From the NCBI RefSeq assembly GCF_028713515.1, contig NZ_JAQTOD010000005.1:1-64000 (forward strand): a DNA stretch of 64,000 nucleotides, read 5' to 3'. Shown piece after piece: positions 34,951 through 44,818 of this stretch. Under the pieces are notes generated by a model that was not told where the DNA came from, did no database searches, and was given only the letters and a program-made list of their open reading frames with translations. This DNA is from Sulfurimonas sp. (GTDB lineage Bacteria; Campylobacterota; Campylobacteria; Campylobacterales; Sulfurimonadaceae). Made by a program: the position numbers and the translations under genes. Within the stretch, counting starts at the first letter, position 1; each line of letters opens with the position of its first letter.

Positions 34951-37900
34951 ATGTTTTCTGCCTTTTTCATAAAAAGACCTATCTTCGCATCTGTTATCTC
35001 GATACTTATCGTTTTGGCAGGTGTTATTGCTATGCGCTCTTTGCCTGTTGGAGAGTATCCAAGGGTTATTCCGCCGCAAATCGTAGTTACTGCATCTTAT
35101 CAGGGTGCTAGTGCACAGACTATCTCAAAAACTGTTGCCGCACCCCTCGAGGAGCAAATAAACGGCGCTAAAGATATGCTCTATATGAACTCAATCGCAG
35201 CTGATAACGGTTCACTTAATATAAGTATATTTTTCAGAGTTGGCACAAATCCTGATGATGCAAAGATAGATGTAAACAACCGTGTTCAAGCAGCTCTCTC
35301 AAGATTGCCTGAGCAAGTTAGAAGGCAGGGCGTTAGAGTAGATGAAAAGTCACCGGATATGCTTCAGGTTATTATTTTAAACTCTCCTAAACAGACGCGT
35401 GATGTTAGCTTCTTGTCAAACTACGCTCTTATGAATATAGTTGATGACTTAAAGAGGGTTAAGGGTATCGGAGATGTAACTATATTTGGCGCAAAAGATT
35501 ACTCAATCAGAGTCTGGATAGATCCATCAAAGCTTAAAAAATACTCTCTTACGGTTAATGATTTAGTTGCTACCATCAGAGAACAAAATGAGCAATACGC
35601 CGCCGGAAAGCTCGCAGCAGAACCGATCTCGAACAAAGAGATGTTTACATATACTATCGAGACACCACAAAGATTTGATAATCCATCGCAGTTTTCAGAG
35701 ATTATTGTAAGAGCCAACGAAGATGGAAGTTCGCTAAAGTTAAAAGATGTAGCAACAATTGAGCTTGGTTCTCAAAGTTATGATATGAAAAATAAGCTAA
35801 ACAATGTCCCTGCTGTGCCAATTATGATATTTTTACAAAGTGGTGCAAATGCGATAGAGACCGCAAAAGAGGTCCGCAAAACGATTGCTTCAATCAGTGG
35901 GCATTTTGTTGATGATGTTGAGTATGTCATTCCTTACGATATTACTGATTTTGTTGAGATTTCCATTCAAGAGGTTATTAAAACTTTCATAGAGGCTATC
36001 ATTTTAGTTATTCTTATAATATTTCTGTTTTTACAAAATTTTAGAGCAACGCTTATACCCATTTTAGCTGTTCCTGTATCCATTATTGGGGCATTTGCAG
36101 GTATGTATGTCCTAGGTTTTAGCATCAATCTGCTTACTCTTTTTGGGCTAGTTCTTGCTATTGGAATAGTTGTTGATGATGCGATTATTGTTATTGAAAA
36201 TGTTGAGAGACATATAAAAGAGGGGCTCTCGCCCAAAGATGCCTCCATGAAAGCGATGCAAGAGGTTTCTGGTGCGCTGATTGCTATTGTTTTAGTGCTC
36301 TCGGCAGTTTTTCTTCCAGTTGCTTTTTTAGGTGGGCTTAGTGGAGAGATGTATAAGCAATTTGCCATTACTATTGTTATGTCGCTCGCTATCTCTGGGC
36401 TTGTCGCGCTTACACTTACGCCTTCGTTATGTGCTTTGATCTTAAAACCAGATCATAAAGAACCAAAGTATTTCTTCAAATGGTTTAATGGTTTTTTTGA
36501 GAGCGCAACAAGAGGTTACTCAAATACTTTAAAGTTAACTATCCGATACTCTCTTTTGAGTATGTTACTCTTTGGTGGGCTTCTATTTGTCACATATAAC
36601 ATGTTTACAACCCTAAAAACTGGACTTGTTCCGACCGAAGACAAAGGGACTGTTTTTGTCTTTAGCTATAACCCTCCATCTGCTTCGCTCAGCAGAACGG
36701 ATGCTCTTACCTCGGAGATTTATGATATAGCCTCAAAAGATAAAGCGAGTGTAAAAGATATAATCCAGTTTGCTGGAATAGACTTTGTCACTTTCTCACA
36801 AAGAACGAACTCTGCAGCTACTATCTTAAAACTTAAACCATGGGAGCAGAGAAAAGATCCAACGCAGCAGGCAAGTTATATAGCGTCTGAGATGGGTAAA
36901 AAACTATCACGCACAAGCGATGGATTCTCTTTTGGGGTTGTTCCTCCTCCGATTAGGGGTATGGGAATAGCTGGCGGATTTGAGATGTATGTTCAAAATA
37001 GAACAGGCGCAGATCTGGCAGAGTTGCAAAAAAATGTTGATGAGATTATCAAAAGAGCCAATGCGAGACCAGAATTAGAGGGTGTTAGAACAACGCTAAA
37101 CACCTCTGTTCCAAAATATAAGATAGATGTAGATACGGCAAAAGCAAAAGCAAAAGGGGTAAATGCTGATGATATTTACCAAACTCTAAATGCAACTTTT
37201 GGAAGTTTTTATGTAAACGATTTTAACATGCTAGGTAGAACATATATGGTAAATATGCAAGCAGAGGAGTCTTTTAGAAAAACGCCACAAGATTTAGAGA
37301 AAATATTTGTTAGAAATAAAAAAGGCGAAATGATTCCTCTTAGCTCGTTTGTAACACTAAAAGAGAGTGTTGGTGCTGATTTGGTTGAGAGATTTAACCT
37401 CTTTAATGCAGCAAAAATATCAGGACAAGCCTCTCTTGGATATAGCTCTGGAGATGCACTAAGAGTGATGGAAGAGGTTTCAAAAGAGGTTCTTCCAGAG
37501 GGTTATAGCATCAGTTGGATAGGTACGGCTTATCAAGAGAAGCAGATATCAAGTGCTGGAAATCTGGCATTTATCTTTGGAATTATATTTTTATATCTGA
37601 TTTTAGCTGCCCAATATGAGAGATGGCTTATGCCAATAGCTGTTATTTTAGCTGTTCCATTTGGTGTGTTTGGAGCCGTTGTTGCAAATCATCTAAGAGG
37701 GCTTGATAACGATATCTACTTCCAGATAGGAATCCTTGTTTTAGCTGGTCTTAGCGCTAAAAATGCTATTTTGATTGTTGAGTTTGCGATGCAAAAAAGA
37801 GCGCAAGGTATGGAACTTGTTGAGGCTGTTTTAGAAGCCGCAAAGATTCGTCTGCGTCCTATTATTATGACCTCGTTGGCATTTACCCTGGGAGTTATCC

Positions 37901-38055
37901 CTCTTGCAATAAGCAGTGGAGCAGGAGCAGCAAGTAGACACTCCATAGGAACTGGAGTTGTTGGCGGGATGCTATCGGCTACATTCTTGGCGATAGTGTT
38001 TATCCCTCTTTTTTATATTTTAGTTTCAAAAATAAGAAGTAAAAAAGAGAAGTAG
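34951..38055 (+). CDS. RND multidrug efflux pump (HAE1 family, AcrB-like)
   Basis: A 1034 aa proton-driven exporter of the inner membrane with 12 helices and two large periplasmic loops. The start FFIKRPIFASVISILIVLAG and motif A GLVLAIGIVVDDAIIVIENVE (TM4, with the paired Asp residues needed for proton transfer, D-D) are typical of hydrophobe/amphiphile exporters and not heavy-metal CusA types. Substrates probably include antibiotics, bile-like detergents or solvents. Regulated by the divergent MarR protein. Confidence 0.96.
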   Translation: MFSAFFIKRPIFASVISILIVLAGVIAMRSLPVGEYPRVIPPQIVVTASYQGASAQTISKTVAAPLEEQINGAKDMLYMNSIAADNGSLNISIFFRVGTNPDDAKIDVNNRVQAALSRLPEQVRRQGVRVDEKSPDMLQVIILNSPKQTRDVSFLSNYALMNIVDDLKRVKGIGDVTIFGAKDYSIRVWIDPSKLKKYSLTVNDLVATIREQNEQYAAGKLAAEPISNKEMFTYTIETPQRFDNPSQFSEIIVRANEDGSSLKLKDVATIELGSQSYDMKNKLNNVPAVPIMIFLQSGANAIETAKEVRKTIASISGHFVDDVEYVIPYDITDFVEISIQEVIKTFIEAIILVILIIFLFLQNFRATLIPILAVPVSIIGAFAGMYVLGFSINLLTLFGLVLAIGIVVDDAIIVIENVERHIKEGLSPKDASMKAMQEVSGALIAIVLVLSAVFLPVAFLGGLSGEMYKQFAITIVMSLAISGLVALTLTPSLCALILKPDHKEPKYFFKWFNGFFESATRGYSNTLKLTIRYSLLSMLLFGGLLFVTYNMFTTLKTGLVPTEDKGTVFVFSYNPPSASLSRTDALTSEIYDIASKDKASVKDIIQFAGIDFVTFSQRTNSAATILKLKPWEQRKDPTQQASYIASEMGKKLSRTSDGFSFGVVPPPIRGMGIAGGFEMYVQNRTGADLAELQKNVDEIIKRANARPELEGVRTTLNTSVPKYKIDVDTAKAKAKGVNADDIYQTLNATFGSFYVNDFNMLGRTYMVNMQAEESFRKTPQDLEKIFVRNKKGEMIPLSSFVTLKESVGADLVERFNLFNAAKISGQASLGYSSGDALRVMEEVSKEVLPEGYSISWIGTAYQEKQISSAGNLAFIFGIIFLYLILAAQYERWLMPIAVILAVPFGVFGAVVANHLRGLDNDIYFQIGILVLAGLSAKNAILIVEFAMQKRAQGMELVEAVLEAAKIRLRPIIMTSLAFTLGVIPLAISSGAGAASRHSIGTGVVGGMLSATFLAIVFIPLFYILVSKIRSKKEK

Positions 38056-38122
38056 CATACCTTGCAATTCTCGAAAAAGTAGTTTTTCATAGTTTTAGTG
38101 AGTTGGAGTGGACGATAAGTTC

Positions 38123-38139
38123 CTCCCACTAAAGTGGAG
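38123..38139. terminator. Short hairpin between convergent genes
   Basis: CTC-CAC and GTG-GAG pair around TAAA, with one bulged C, followed by TTGTTTATTTT on the plus strand. A second small hairpin with arms GAAAAA/TTTTTC is at 38073-38088. They would end the efflux operon. Confidence 0.5.
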
Positions 38140-38154
38140 TTGTTTATTTTAGCG

Positions 38155-38781
38155 TTACTGTGGTAAGAGATTGAAAAATCTAGTGGCTTGTAGCTCATCA
38201 TCATTTAAGTTTTCTAGCGCAAAATCCTCATCTTCAGACATAAGTTTTTTTATCTCTTTTTGACAATAGTCAAACAACATATTTTTTGCATCATCCAAGT
38301 TTGCTATAAAACCTAAACCACTAAACATATATGGTGACTCTTGTTCAAGACAGATAATCGTGCCATCACACTTATCCTCTAGCATATCCACAAGGTCTCT
38401 GTATGAGATGTTAAACTCCGTAGCATTCCATCCAATCTCCTCCATCTCTTTTGTTGAAAACTCATCAACTCCATCGGCAGTTGTGTCGTCGTAAGATGCT
38501 CTTGGAGTGTTGTATCCTATAATCTCTTGCCAGTTTGAAAAAGCTTTTATCAAAACTCTGTTCGCATCCACTACTAGTTGATAGTTTTTTCCAAGAGCAC
38601 CCTCAAGGTGTGCGTTCATCTCGGCTACACCACTGTAGATAAGTATATCTTCTATGGTAAAAGGTTCATGGCGTATTGCCCCATCAATCCTTATTCCAAA
38701 ATGTTTTTGAGACTCTATGGCTTCTAAGAGTTTACTTTTGTCGACAACAATAATTTCTTTAAAAAGATTGAATTTTTTCAT
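38155..38781 (-). CDS. Conserved-looking hypothetical cytoplasmic protein
   Basis: A 208 aa soluble acidic protein, unrecognised. There is no signal, membrane segment or known motif. It has mixed alpha/beta composition, with a Glu/Asp-rich middle (DDTTADGVDEF) and C-terminus (MSEDEDFALENLNDDEL). Monocistronic, divergent from ilvC and convergent with the efflux operon. Codon use resembles its neighbours. No function proposed. Confidence 0.7.
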   Translation of the reverse strand: MKKFNLFKEIIVVDKSKLLEAIESQKHFGIRIDGAIRHEPFTIEDILIYSGVAEMNAHLEGALGKNYQLVVDANRVLIKAFSNWQEIIGYNTPRASYDDTTADGVDEFSTKEMEEIGWNATEFNISYRDLVDMLEDKCDGTIICLEQESPYMFSGLGFIANLDDAKNMLFDYCQKEIKKLMSEDEDFALENLNDDELQATRFFNLLPQ

Positions 38782-38833
38782 ACATACTTCCTTTTATTTC
38801 GAGGGCATTATAAAAGTTTTTGCTTTATTTTAG

Positions 38834-38839
38834 TATAAT
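38834..38839 (+). promoter_or_regulatory. Candidate -10 box for ilvC
   Basis: TATAAT 49 bases before the ilvC start. No leader peptide or attenuator is visible between them. Confidence 0.55.
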
Positions 38840-38888
38840 GCCGAAAATTTTTTAAGCATTTAAGCTTAATATAAAACAAGGAAATTAA

Positions 38889-39911
<1,023 letters not shown>

Positions 39912-39926
39912 TATTTTTAAATCTTC

Positions 39927-39954
39927 GCAACTCAGCTTTTATTGGTTGAGTTGC
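39927..39954 (+). terminator. Hairpin after ilvC
   Basis: GCAACTCA and TGAGTTGC form a perfect 8-base stem with a 12-base loop, 15 bases after the stop. There is no clean T tract, so the strength is uncertain. Confidence 0.55.
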
Positions 39955-40040
39955 ACTCTGCTCCAAACAAATCTTTTACAATTTTTCAAGCTTATAAAAA
40001 AATGTACTATCGCATTTATTGCTAAAATGTTATCTGTAAA

Positions 40041-41003
40041 TTAAATAATTGTTTGTAATCTGATGAGCGATGAGAGCAAAATAGCACTTTTGTCAACACC
40101 AGAACTCTTCATCTTTAACTCGCTATCAAGCAAGAGATTATGTAGTTTATGGTAAGTTTGTGGTTTAAACTTTAAAGAGAGAGCAGCTTTTTCATCAACT
40201 ACAAATTTTGGGGCAGGGTATCCTAATATGTCAAGCGCATTTGCCACACCATTTACGCGAATGTAGATGTTAAACATATAAAGCGTCGTGATATATGAGG
40301 TTATCGCACTAATTACTCTTATCTCATTTTCTCCATGTCCTAGGATGTTTAAGAGCTCGTCTTTAAAATCTTTTTTGTTTAGTATGTTTTTTATAAGCTC
40401 ATCTATGTTGATTTGGGCCAATCCAAAAACTAGATTATCCACATCTTTTGTCGTTATGGCTCTATCAAAAATTCTGAATTTTTCTATCTCATTGCAGGCA
40501 AGCGCTACATCTGTGTTATGAATATTTAGAAGATGAGAAATGGTGGAGTTGTCGATATTAACTTTTTTCTCTTTCGCCATCTGAGAGACTATGAAAATAG
40601 ACTCACCCAAATTTGGATTGAAAAACCTAACGCTCATAGCTTTTGTTTTGGCAAATGCTTTTGCATAAGTGGTGTAATCGTCCCCATAATAGGCGTAAAC
40701 GAAAATGTTGTCAGAGTTTTTTTCACAATAGTTTATAAAAATATCCAAATCTTTTTTTGGAATCTTTTTTTCACTTTTAATGATTAGTACATTTTGTCCG
40801 CCAAAAAGTGAAGATTGTGATAGATGCGCTTTTGCTGATTCAAAGTTGTACTCATCATGATAAAACTTCAGAAGTGAAGCATCTGCGATGTCTGTAACTC
40901 TGTTTGTGTAGGCATCGATCAAAAAACTGCTCTCTCCAAAAAAAACGAAGCTGTTTGAAACGGAACCGTTTTGTATGTGCTTGTCTAGCTCGTTTTTATA
41001 CAT
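40041..41003 (-). CDS. holA: DNA polymerase III delta subunit
   Basis: Clamp-loader subunit (320 aa) that opens the beta clamp. The sequence shows the HolA pattern: SNSFVFFGESSFLIDAYTNRV at the N-terminus (in two pieces), KNILNKKDFKDELLNIL in the middle and a helical C-terminal domain. The start at 41003 (MYKNELDKH) is preferred over one 16 codons upstream, which lies inside the nuclease gene. It overlaps the RNase gene by 8 bases. Sequence conservation in HolA is low, so confidence rests on the overall pattern and the neighbour. Confidence 0.87.
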   Translation of the reverse strand: MYKNELDKHIQNGSVSNSFVFFGESSFLIDAYTNRVTDIADASLLKFYHDEYNFESAKAHLSQSSLFGGQNVLIIKSEKKIPKKDLDIFINYCEKNSDNIFVYAYYGDDYTTYAKAFAKTKAMSVRFFNPNLGESIFIVSQMAKEKKVNIDNSTISHLLNIHNTDVALACNEIEKFRIFDRAITTKDVDNLVFGLAQINIDELIKNILNKKDFKDELLNILGHGENEIRVISAITSYITTLYMFNIYIRVNGVANALDILGYPAPKFVVDEKAALSLKFKPQTYHKLHNLLLDSELKMKSSGVDKSAILLSSLIRLQTII

Positions 41004-42927
41004 CAACAATCTTAAGTATTTCTGCAAATATTTTGGCTTTTGGTATGTCAACTTTAGTAATGCTAATTATCACATCTTCAAATAGAGTCGCTTTTGAAGC
41101 AGATACGATATGTATTTTCGCACCTTGCACTTCATCATGAAGCTCAGCTTTAAGTTCTGGCAGAGTCTCTATGATTCGAGCTTTAAGTTCTTTGCCTATA
41201 TTTGTCTCTGCCCATCTAGCAAATTTTCTCGCCATAAATTCAACTTCTATCGTGCTGGCTTCTCTCTCTTTTTCGCTTATTGTCATACTCAACGATTCTA
41301 TATTTCGAAGAACATACGAACCTTCAATAGTATCATGATTTGCAATTGCTTTTAGTAATCTATGGACTATCAAATCACTATATCTTCGGATAGGAGAGGT
41401 AAAGTGTGTGTACTGCTCAAATCCAAGTCCAAAGTGTCCTGCGTTTATTGGTGCATATCTAGCTTGCATCTGTGAGCGAATAATGAGAGTATCGACCTCT
41501 GCTTCTAAATTCATTGCTCTTGCTTGATCTTGAATGTTTGTGATTGTCTCTTTTATGGAACTTTTTATATCTACAAATATTCCAACTCCAGCTAGTTCTT
41601 GATAAAGTTTTTGAAGTTTTAACTGGCTTGGAGGTTCATGTATTCTGAAAATCCCTCTTTTAAACTGCGCAGCCGCCTCTTTGTTTGCAAGCAACATACA
41701 ATCTTCTATAAGTGCGTGAGAGGGAGTCTCTTTTGCAAAAGCAGTTGAGACGAGATTTGAGTTTTCATCAATCACCATCTCAATCTCTTCTGAGCGGAAG
41801 TCATAGCCAACCTTTAGTCTTTTTGCCTTTAGCCTATCAGTCACTACTCTAAGTTTTTTGATATACTCAAAAATCTTCTCTTCTTCTGGATTTTTTGCTT
41901 CTAGTTTCCCATCAAAAAAACTATCTATCTCTTCATAGTTAAATCTTCTATCAGAGTGGATTATTGCCTCATAAACTTTTGATTTAGTAACTTCAAGAGT
42001 GTTAATGTCAAGTTTTATCTCAAAAACATACGCCAATCTATCGACATGAGCCTGAAGTGAGCAGAGTGTTTCACTTAGCTCACGAGGGAGCATCGGGATA
42101 GAACGATGCGGAAGATAGATAGAGAAACTTCTATAAATTGCCTCGTTATCAATCGCGCCAAATGGCGTGACATACTCGCTAACATCGGCAATAGCAACAT
42201 AAAGAGTGCTGTTTTCATCATCCCAACAGATTGCATCATCAAAATCTTTTGCTGTTACTGGATCGATCGTACAAAAATTGAGATACCTCAAATCAACTCT
42301 AGTTGGATAGTTTGAAGCATCTACCTCTTTAAAAGATTTTGCGATTTCTAGAACTTCACTATCAAATTCATCGTGTTTGTTAAATTGTGCAAGAACTATT
42401 TTTTCATCAACGAGTGGATCTGCGATATTTCCTAGCTTCTCCATAATGGTATAAGTCTGATTTTCTACTTTAAAAACATCACCATCGCTATAGCTGTTAA
42501 GTTCTTGTTCTGCGCCTATTGGATGGTCATTTTTTAGATTGACTAGAGATTTTTTACCATCTCTTGTGATTATGTAAGCCACGCTAAATGTCTGTGCTCT
42601 ACCAACAATTTCAACAATTTTTGCACTGGGGGTTCCTCTGACGCCTAATAATCTTTGAGCTATTATAAGATCTCCTTCAGTCGCATTTCCTAAATCACCC
42701 TCGCCGATAAAGAGGTCATGAACATTTTCGCCAATAACATTAAGGTACGCTGTACCTTTTTGAACAAGCCCTAGTGTGCCAGCACGATACTTGGAGTTGA
42801 ATTTATAAATATTGTCTTTTTTTGTAATGTAATTTTTTGCGAAAAAGCTGTTGACGCGCACAAGTTCGTCCGCGGAGATATCTTGCTCACTCAAGCCGTG
42901 AGTAAGCCTTATAAGAAGAGATTTCAT
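40996..42927 (-). CDS. rnr: RNase R / RNase II-family exoribonuclease
   Basis: A 643 aa 3'-5' exoribonuclease. The RNB catalytic domain has TIDPVTAKDFDDAICW (metal-binding Asp cluster), LPHRSIPMLPRELSE and YTHFTSPIRRYSDLIVHR (two-part motif). It is shorter than E. coli RNase R (about 810 aa): the N-terminal cold-shock region is reduced and I see only a weak S1-like segment at the C-terminus, as in other Campylobacterota. Starts directly after the HDOD-domain gene and overlaps holA. Confidence 0.93.
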   Translation of the reverse strand: MKSLLIRLTHGLSEQDISADELVRVNSFFAKNYITKKDNIYKFNSKYRAGTLGLVQKGTAYLNVIGENVHDLFIGEGDLGNATEGDLIIAQRLLGVRGTPSAKIVEIVGRAQTFSVAYIITRDGKKSLVNLKNDHPIGAEQELNSYSDGDVFKVENQTYTIMEKLGNIADPLVDEKIVLAQFNKHDEFDSEVLEIAKSFKEVDASNYPTRVDLRYLNFCTIDPVTAKDFDDAICWDDENSTLYVAIADVSEYVTPFGAIDNEAIYRSFSIYLPHRSIPMLPRELSETLCSLQAHVDRLAYVFEIKLDINTLEVTKSKVYEAIIHSDRRFNYEEIDSFFDGKLEAKNPEEEKIFEYIKKLRVVTDRLKAKRLKVGYDFRSEEIEMVIDENSNLVSTAFAKETPSHALIEDCMLLANKEAAAQFKRGIFRIHEPPSQLKLQKLYQELAGVGIFVDIKSSIKETITNIQDQARAMNLEAEVDTLIIRSQMQARYAPINAGHFGLGFEQYTHFTSPIRRYSDLIVHRLLKAIANHDTIEGSYVLRNIESLSMTISEKEREASTIEVEFMARKFARWAETNIGKELKARIIETLPELKAELHDEVQGAKIHIVSASKATLFEDVIISITKVDIPKAKIFAEILKIVDV

Positions 42928-43725
42928 CTAGATAAGTAGAGCAGCTTTTTCAAAGCTTTCTATATCGAGTGAATATTTGTTGATTAGTTCTCTTGCGGCA
43001 ACTAAGCTCTCCTCTGTGATAACACCATTTAAAGGAACAGCTGTTCTTGTTACATGCAGTATCTGCGCTGCTTTTCTATCAGCATCTTGTGCTTTATCAG
43101 GATTTAGACAATGACGAATTGTGTTTACTAGACTAGGTTCAAATTTCCACTGCTCAAATATTGAAGCACTAACTTCCGGAGTATCAACACCAACAATTGC
43201 TCTCTCTGCTGCTTCCACATCCTGAAGTTCTTTGAGGGCCTCTTTAAACTGCTCTTGAAGATTATTTATGAGCATATGCTGAGATATTAAAACTTTACCA
43301 ATCTCCACAAGAAAAGCAGCAGGAGAGAGAATTCCTAGAAGCTTAGGTTCTTTTCTTAGGCACCATGCAGTCACAAGCGCATGTTGTCTTTTTGATAATA
43401 TAGAGAATGTATCGCTATCAATTCCATAAGGAGATAGATTGAGGGCAAAACTTTTTTTTATAATACTTGCAAGCGCAAAGCCCCTGATTGTGCCCATTCC
43501 AAAAAGACCAACCGCTTGACTTATAGCATTTATCTCTCTAGAGAATCCATAAAGCGGGGAGTTAGCAGCTTTTAAAATATCAGCCGTTAAAAGAGGATCA
43601 GTCTCCAATATTTTTACCATATCATTGAAATTACTATCTGGATTTTGATAAACAGCTTCTATCTGCATAGCAGACTCCGGAAGGGGTGGAAGTTGTTTAA
43701 TCTGCTTGAGTATATCTTCTGTCAT
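42928..43725 (-). CDS. HDOD-domain signalling protein
   Basis: A 265 aa single-domain HDOD protein. The domain begins at LPPLPESAMQIEAVYQNPDSN and includes DPLLTADILKAANSPLYG and an HD-like helix bundle lacking the phosphohydrolase His-Asp pairs, so it is probably not catalytic. HDOD proteins often take part in signal transduction, stress or DNA-repair control. No CheY-like or GGDEF partner domain is fused. Head of the HDOD-rnr-holA operon. Confidence 0.9.
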   Translation of the reverse strand: MTEDILKQIKQLPPLPESAMQIEAVYQNPDSNFNDMVKILETDPLLTADILKAANSPLYGFSREINAISQAVGLFGMGTIRGFALASIIKKSFALNLSPYGIDSDTFSILSKRQHALVTAWCLRKEPKLLGILSPAAFLVEIGKVLISQHMLINNLQEQFKEALKELQDVEAAERAIVGVDTPEVSASIFEQWKFEPSLVNTIRHCLNPDKAQDADRKAAQILHVTRTAVPLNGVITEESLVAARELINKYSLDIESFEKAALLI

Positions 43726-43850
43726 TATGTTTTTCTCTCTTTGTAGACTGTTAAAATTAACATTATTATAGTAAATCTATATAAACAAATGACTGAATAT
43801 TTATCGTGTTTACAAAATATTGCTATCATTTTTTAAAAAAAAGGACAGAA

Positions 43851-44177
43851 ATGCAAAGAGATGCCATGCTTACACAATTAGGATATGTTCCAAATGATGC
43901 TTTATTGAAGCAGCTTGAAAAAATTGAAAAGAACACGATTGGTTATGAGAAGATACAAAAACATATTATGGATTTGCATGACCACCTAAAAGTAAATGGT
44001 GCCTATGTCGCTCTTTCAAACTCAAACGACTATTTTAAAATCAAAATTGACTCTATTACTCCAGAATTAAGTGAAGAAGCGCATGAGAAAGTGCAGAGAT
44101 TTAGTGATAAATTTAAAATAAAAATTGAAAAAGTCAAAGACAAAGAGACATATTATATCATAGGGTTTGAGGGTTAA
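43851..44177 (+). CDS. Small hypothetical protein upstream of greB-like gene
   Basis: A 108 aa soluble protein, unrecognised. It has helical N-terminus with LTQLGYVPNDALLKQLEKIE and basic C-terminal strands (KFKIKIEKVKDKE). AAAGGA lies 5 to 9 bases before the ATG at 43851; an earlier in-frame start has no ribosome site. Eight bases separate it from the Gre-factor gene, so the two are likely co-transcribed. Confidence 0.7.
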   Translation: MQRDAMLTQLGYVPNDALLKQLEKIEKNTIGYEKIQKHIMDLHDHLKVNGAYVALSNSNDYFKIKIDSITPELSEEAHEKVQRFSDKFKIKIEKVKDKETYYIIGFEG

Positions 44178-44185
44178 TTTTCAGA

Positions 44186-44710
44186 GTGCAAGAACCCATA
44201 AGTCAAGAGGGATACGACCTTATAATAGCAGAATTTAAGTTCTTACTAGAGGTTGAAAAACCAAAGACAGCGCAAGAAAAATTGGTAGCTGCCGCGCTTG
44301 GTGACAGAAGTGAAAATGCTGATTATCAGGCAGCAAAAGAGAAGCTTAGATTTATAGATAAGAGACTTTTTTATCTAAACTCCATGATTCAAAAATCACA
44401 AATCATAGACCCATCAAAACACTCACACAACAAAGTAGGCTTTGGAAGTAGTGTAAAACTCCTAGATATTAGCAGTAATGAGGAGTTTACATACACTATC
44501 TGCGGAGTTTTAGAGTCTGAGCCAGAAAATTGTCTTATTTCTGTACATGCTCCACTCTCTCGTGCCATGATAGGAAAAGAGTGTGGCGATGACTTTATAG
44601 TTAAAATTCCAAGTGGTAAAAAAGAGTATGAAATATTGGAAATTTTCTATAAAAATATATTCTCTTTGAAGAAAAATATAAAAACAAAAGCTGATTTTTC
44701 TTTTCATTAA
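44186..44710 (+). CDS. greB: GreA/GreB-family transcription elongation factor
   Basis: A 174 aa factor that inserts its coiled coil into RNA polymerase and triggers cleavage of backtracked RNA. The N-terminal coiled coil (about 5-75) ends in the acidic tip LGDRSENADYQAAKEKLRFID, split here only by length, and is followed by an FKBP-like C-terminal domain with SVKLLD and GKECGDDFIVKIPSGKKEYEI. GTG start. A basic tail follows the normal domain end. GreB versus GreA is a judgement from length and sequence. Confidence 0.88.
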   Translation: MQEPISQEGYDLIIAEFKFLLEVEKPKTAQEKLVAAALGDRSENADYQAAKEKLRFIDKRLFYLNSMIQKSQIIDPSKHSHNKVGFGSSVKLLDISSNEEFTYTICGVLESEPENCLISVHAPLSRAMIGKECGDDFIVKIPSGKKEYEILEIFYKNIFSLKKNIKTKADFSFH

Positions 44711-44733
44711 AACTCTTTTTACACCCATTTAGA

Positions 44734-44739
44734 TATAAT
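44734..44739 (+). promoter_or_regulatory. Candidate -10 box for purL
   Basis: TATAAT 80 bases before the chosen purL start. The purL leader may therefore be about 70 bases long. I see no purine riboswitch fold in it. Confidence 0.5.
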
Positions 44740-44818
44740 CCACCCTTAAAAACTGATGTTATGTACTAGTTCGTTTTGGTGCATGACATTGGTAAAACCA
44801 AAATTTCAGGAACTATCC

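Noticed and set aside
35967..36368. Antisense open frame of 133 codons inside the RND pump gene
   Set aside because: Complement of hydrophobic-helix codons in a certain gene; low-complexity Ile/Thr/Ser product.
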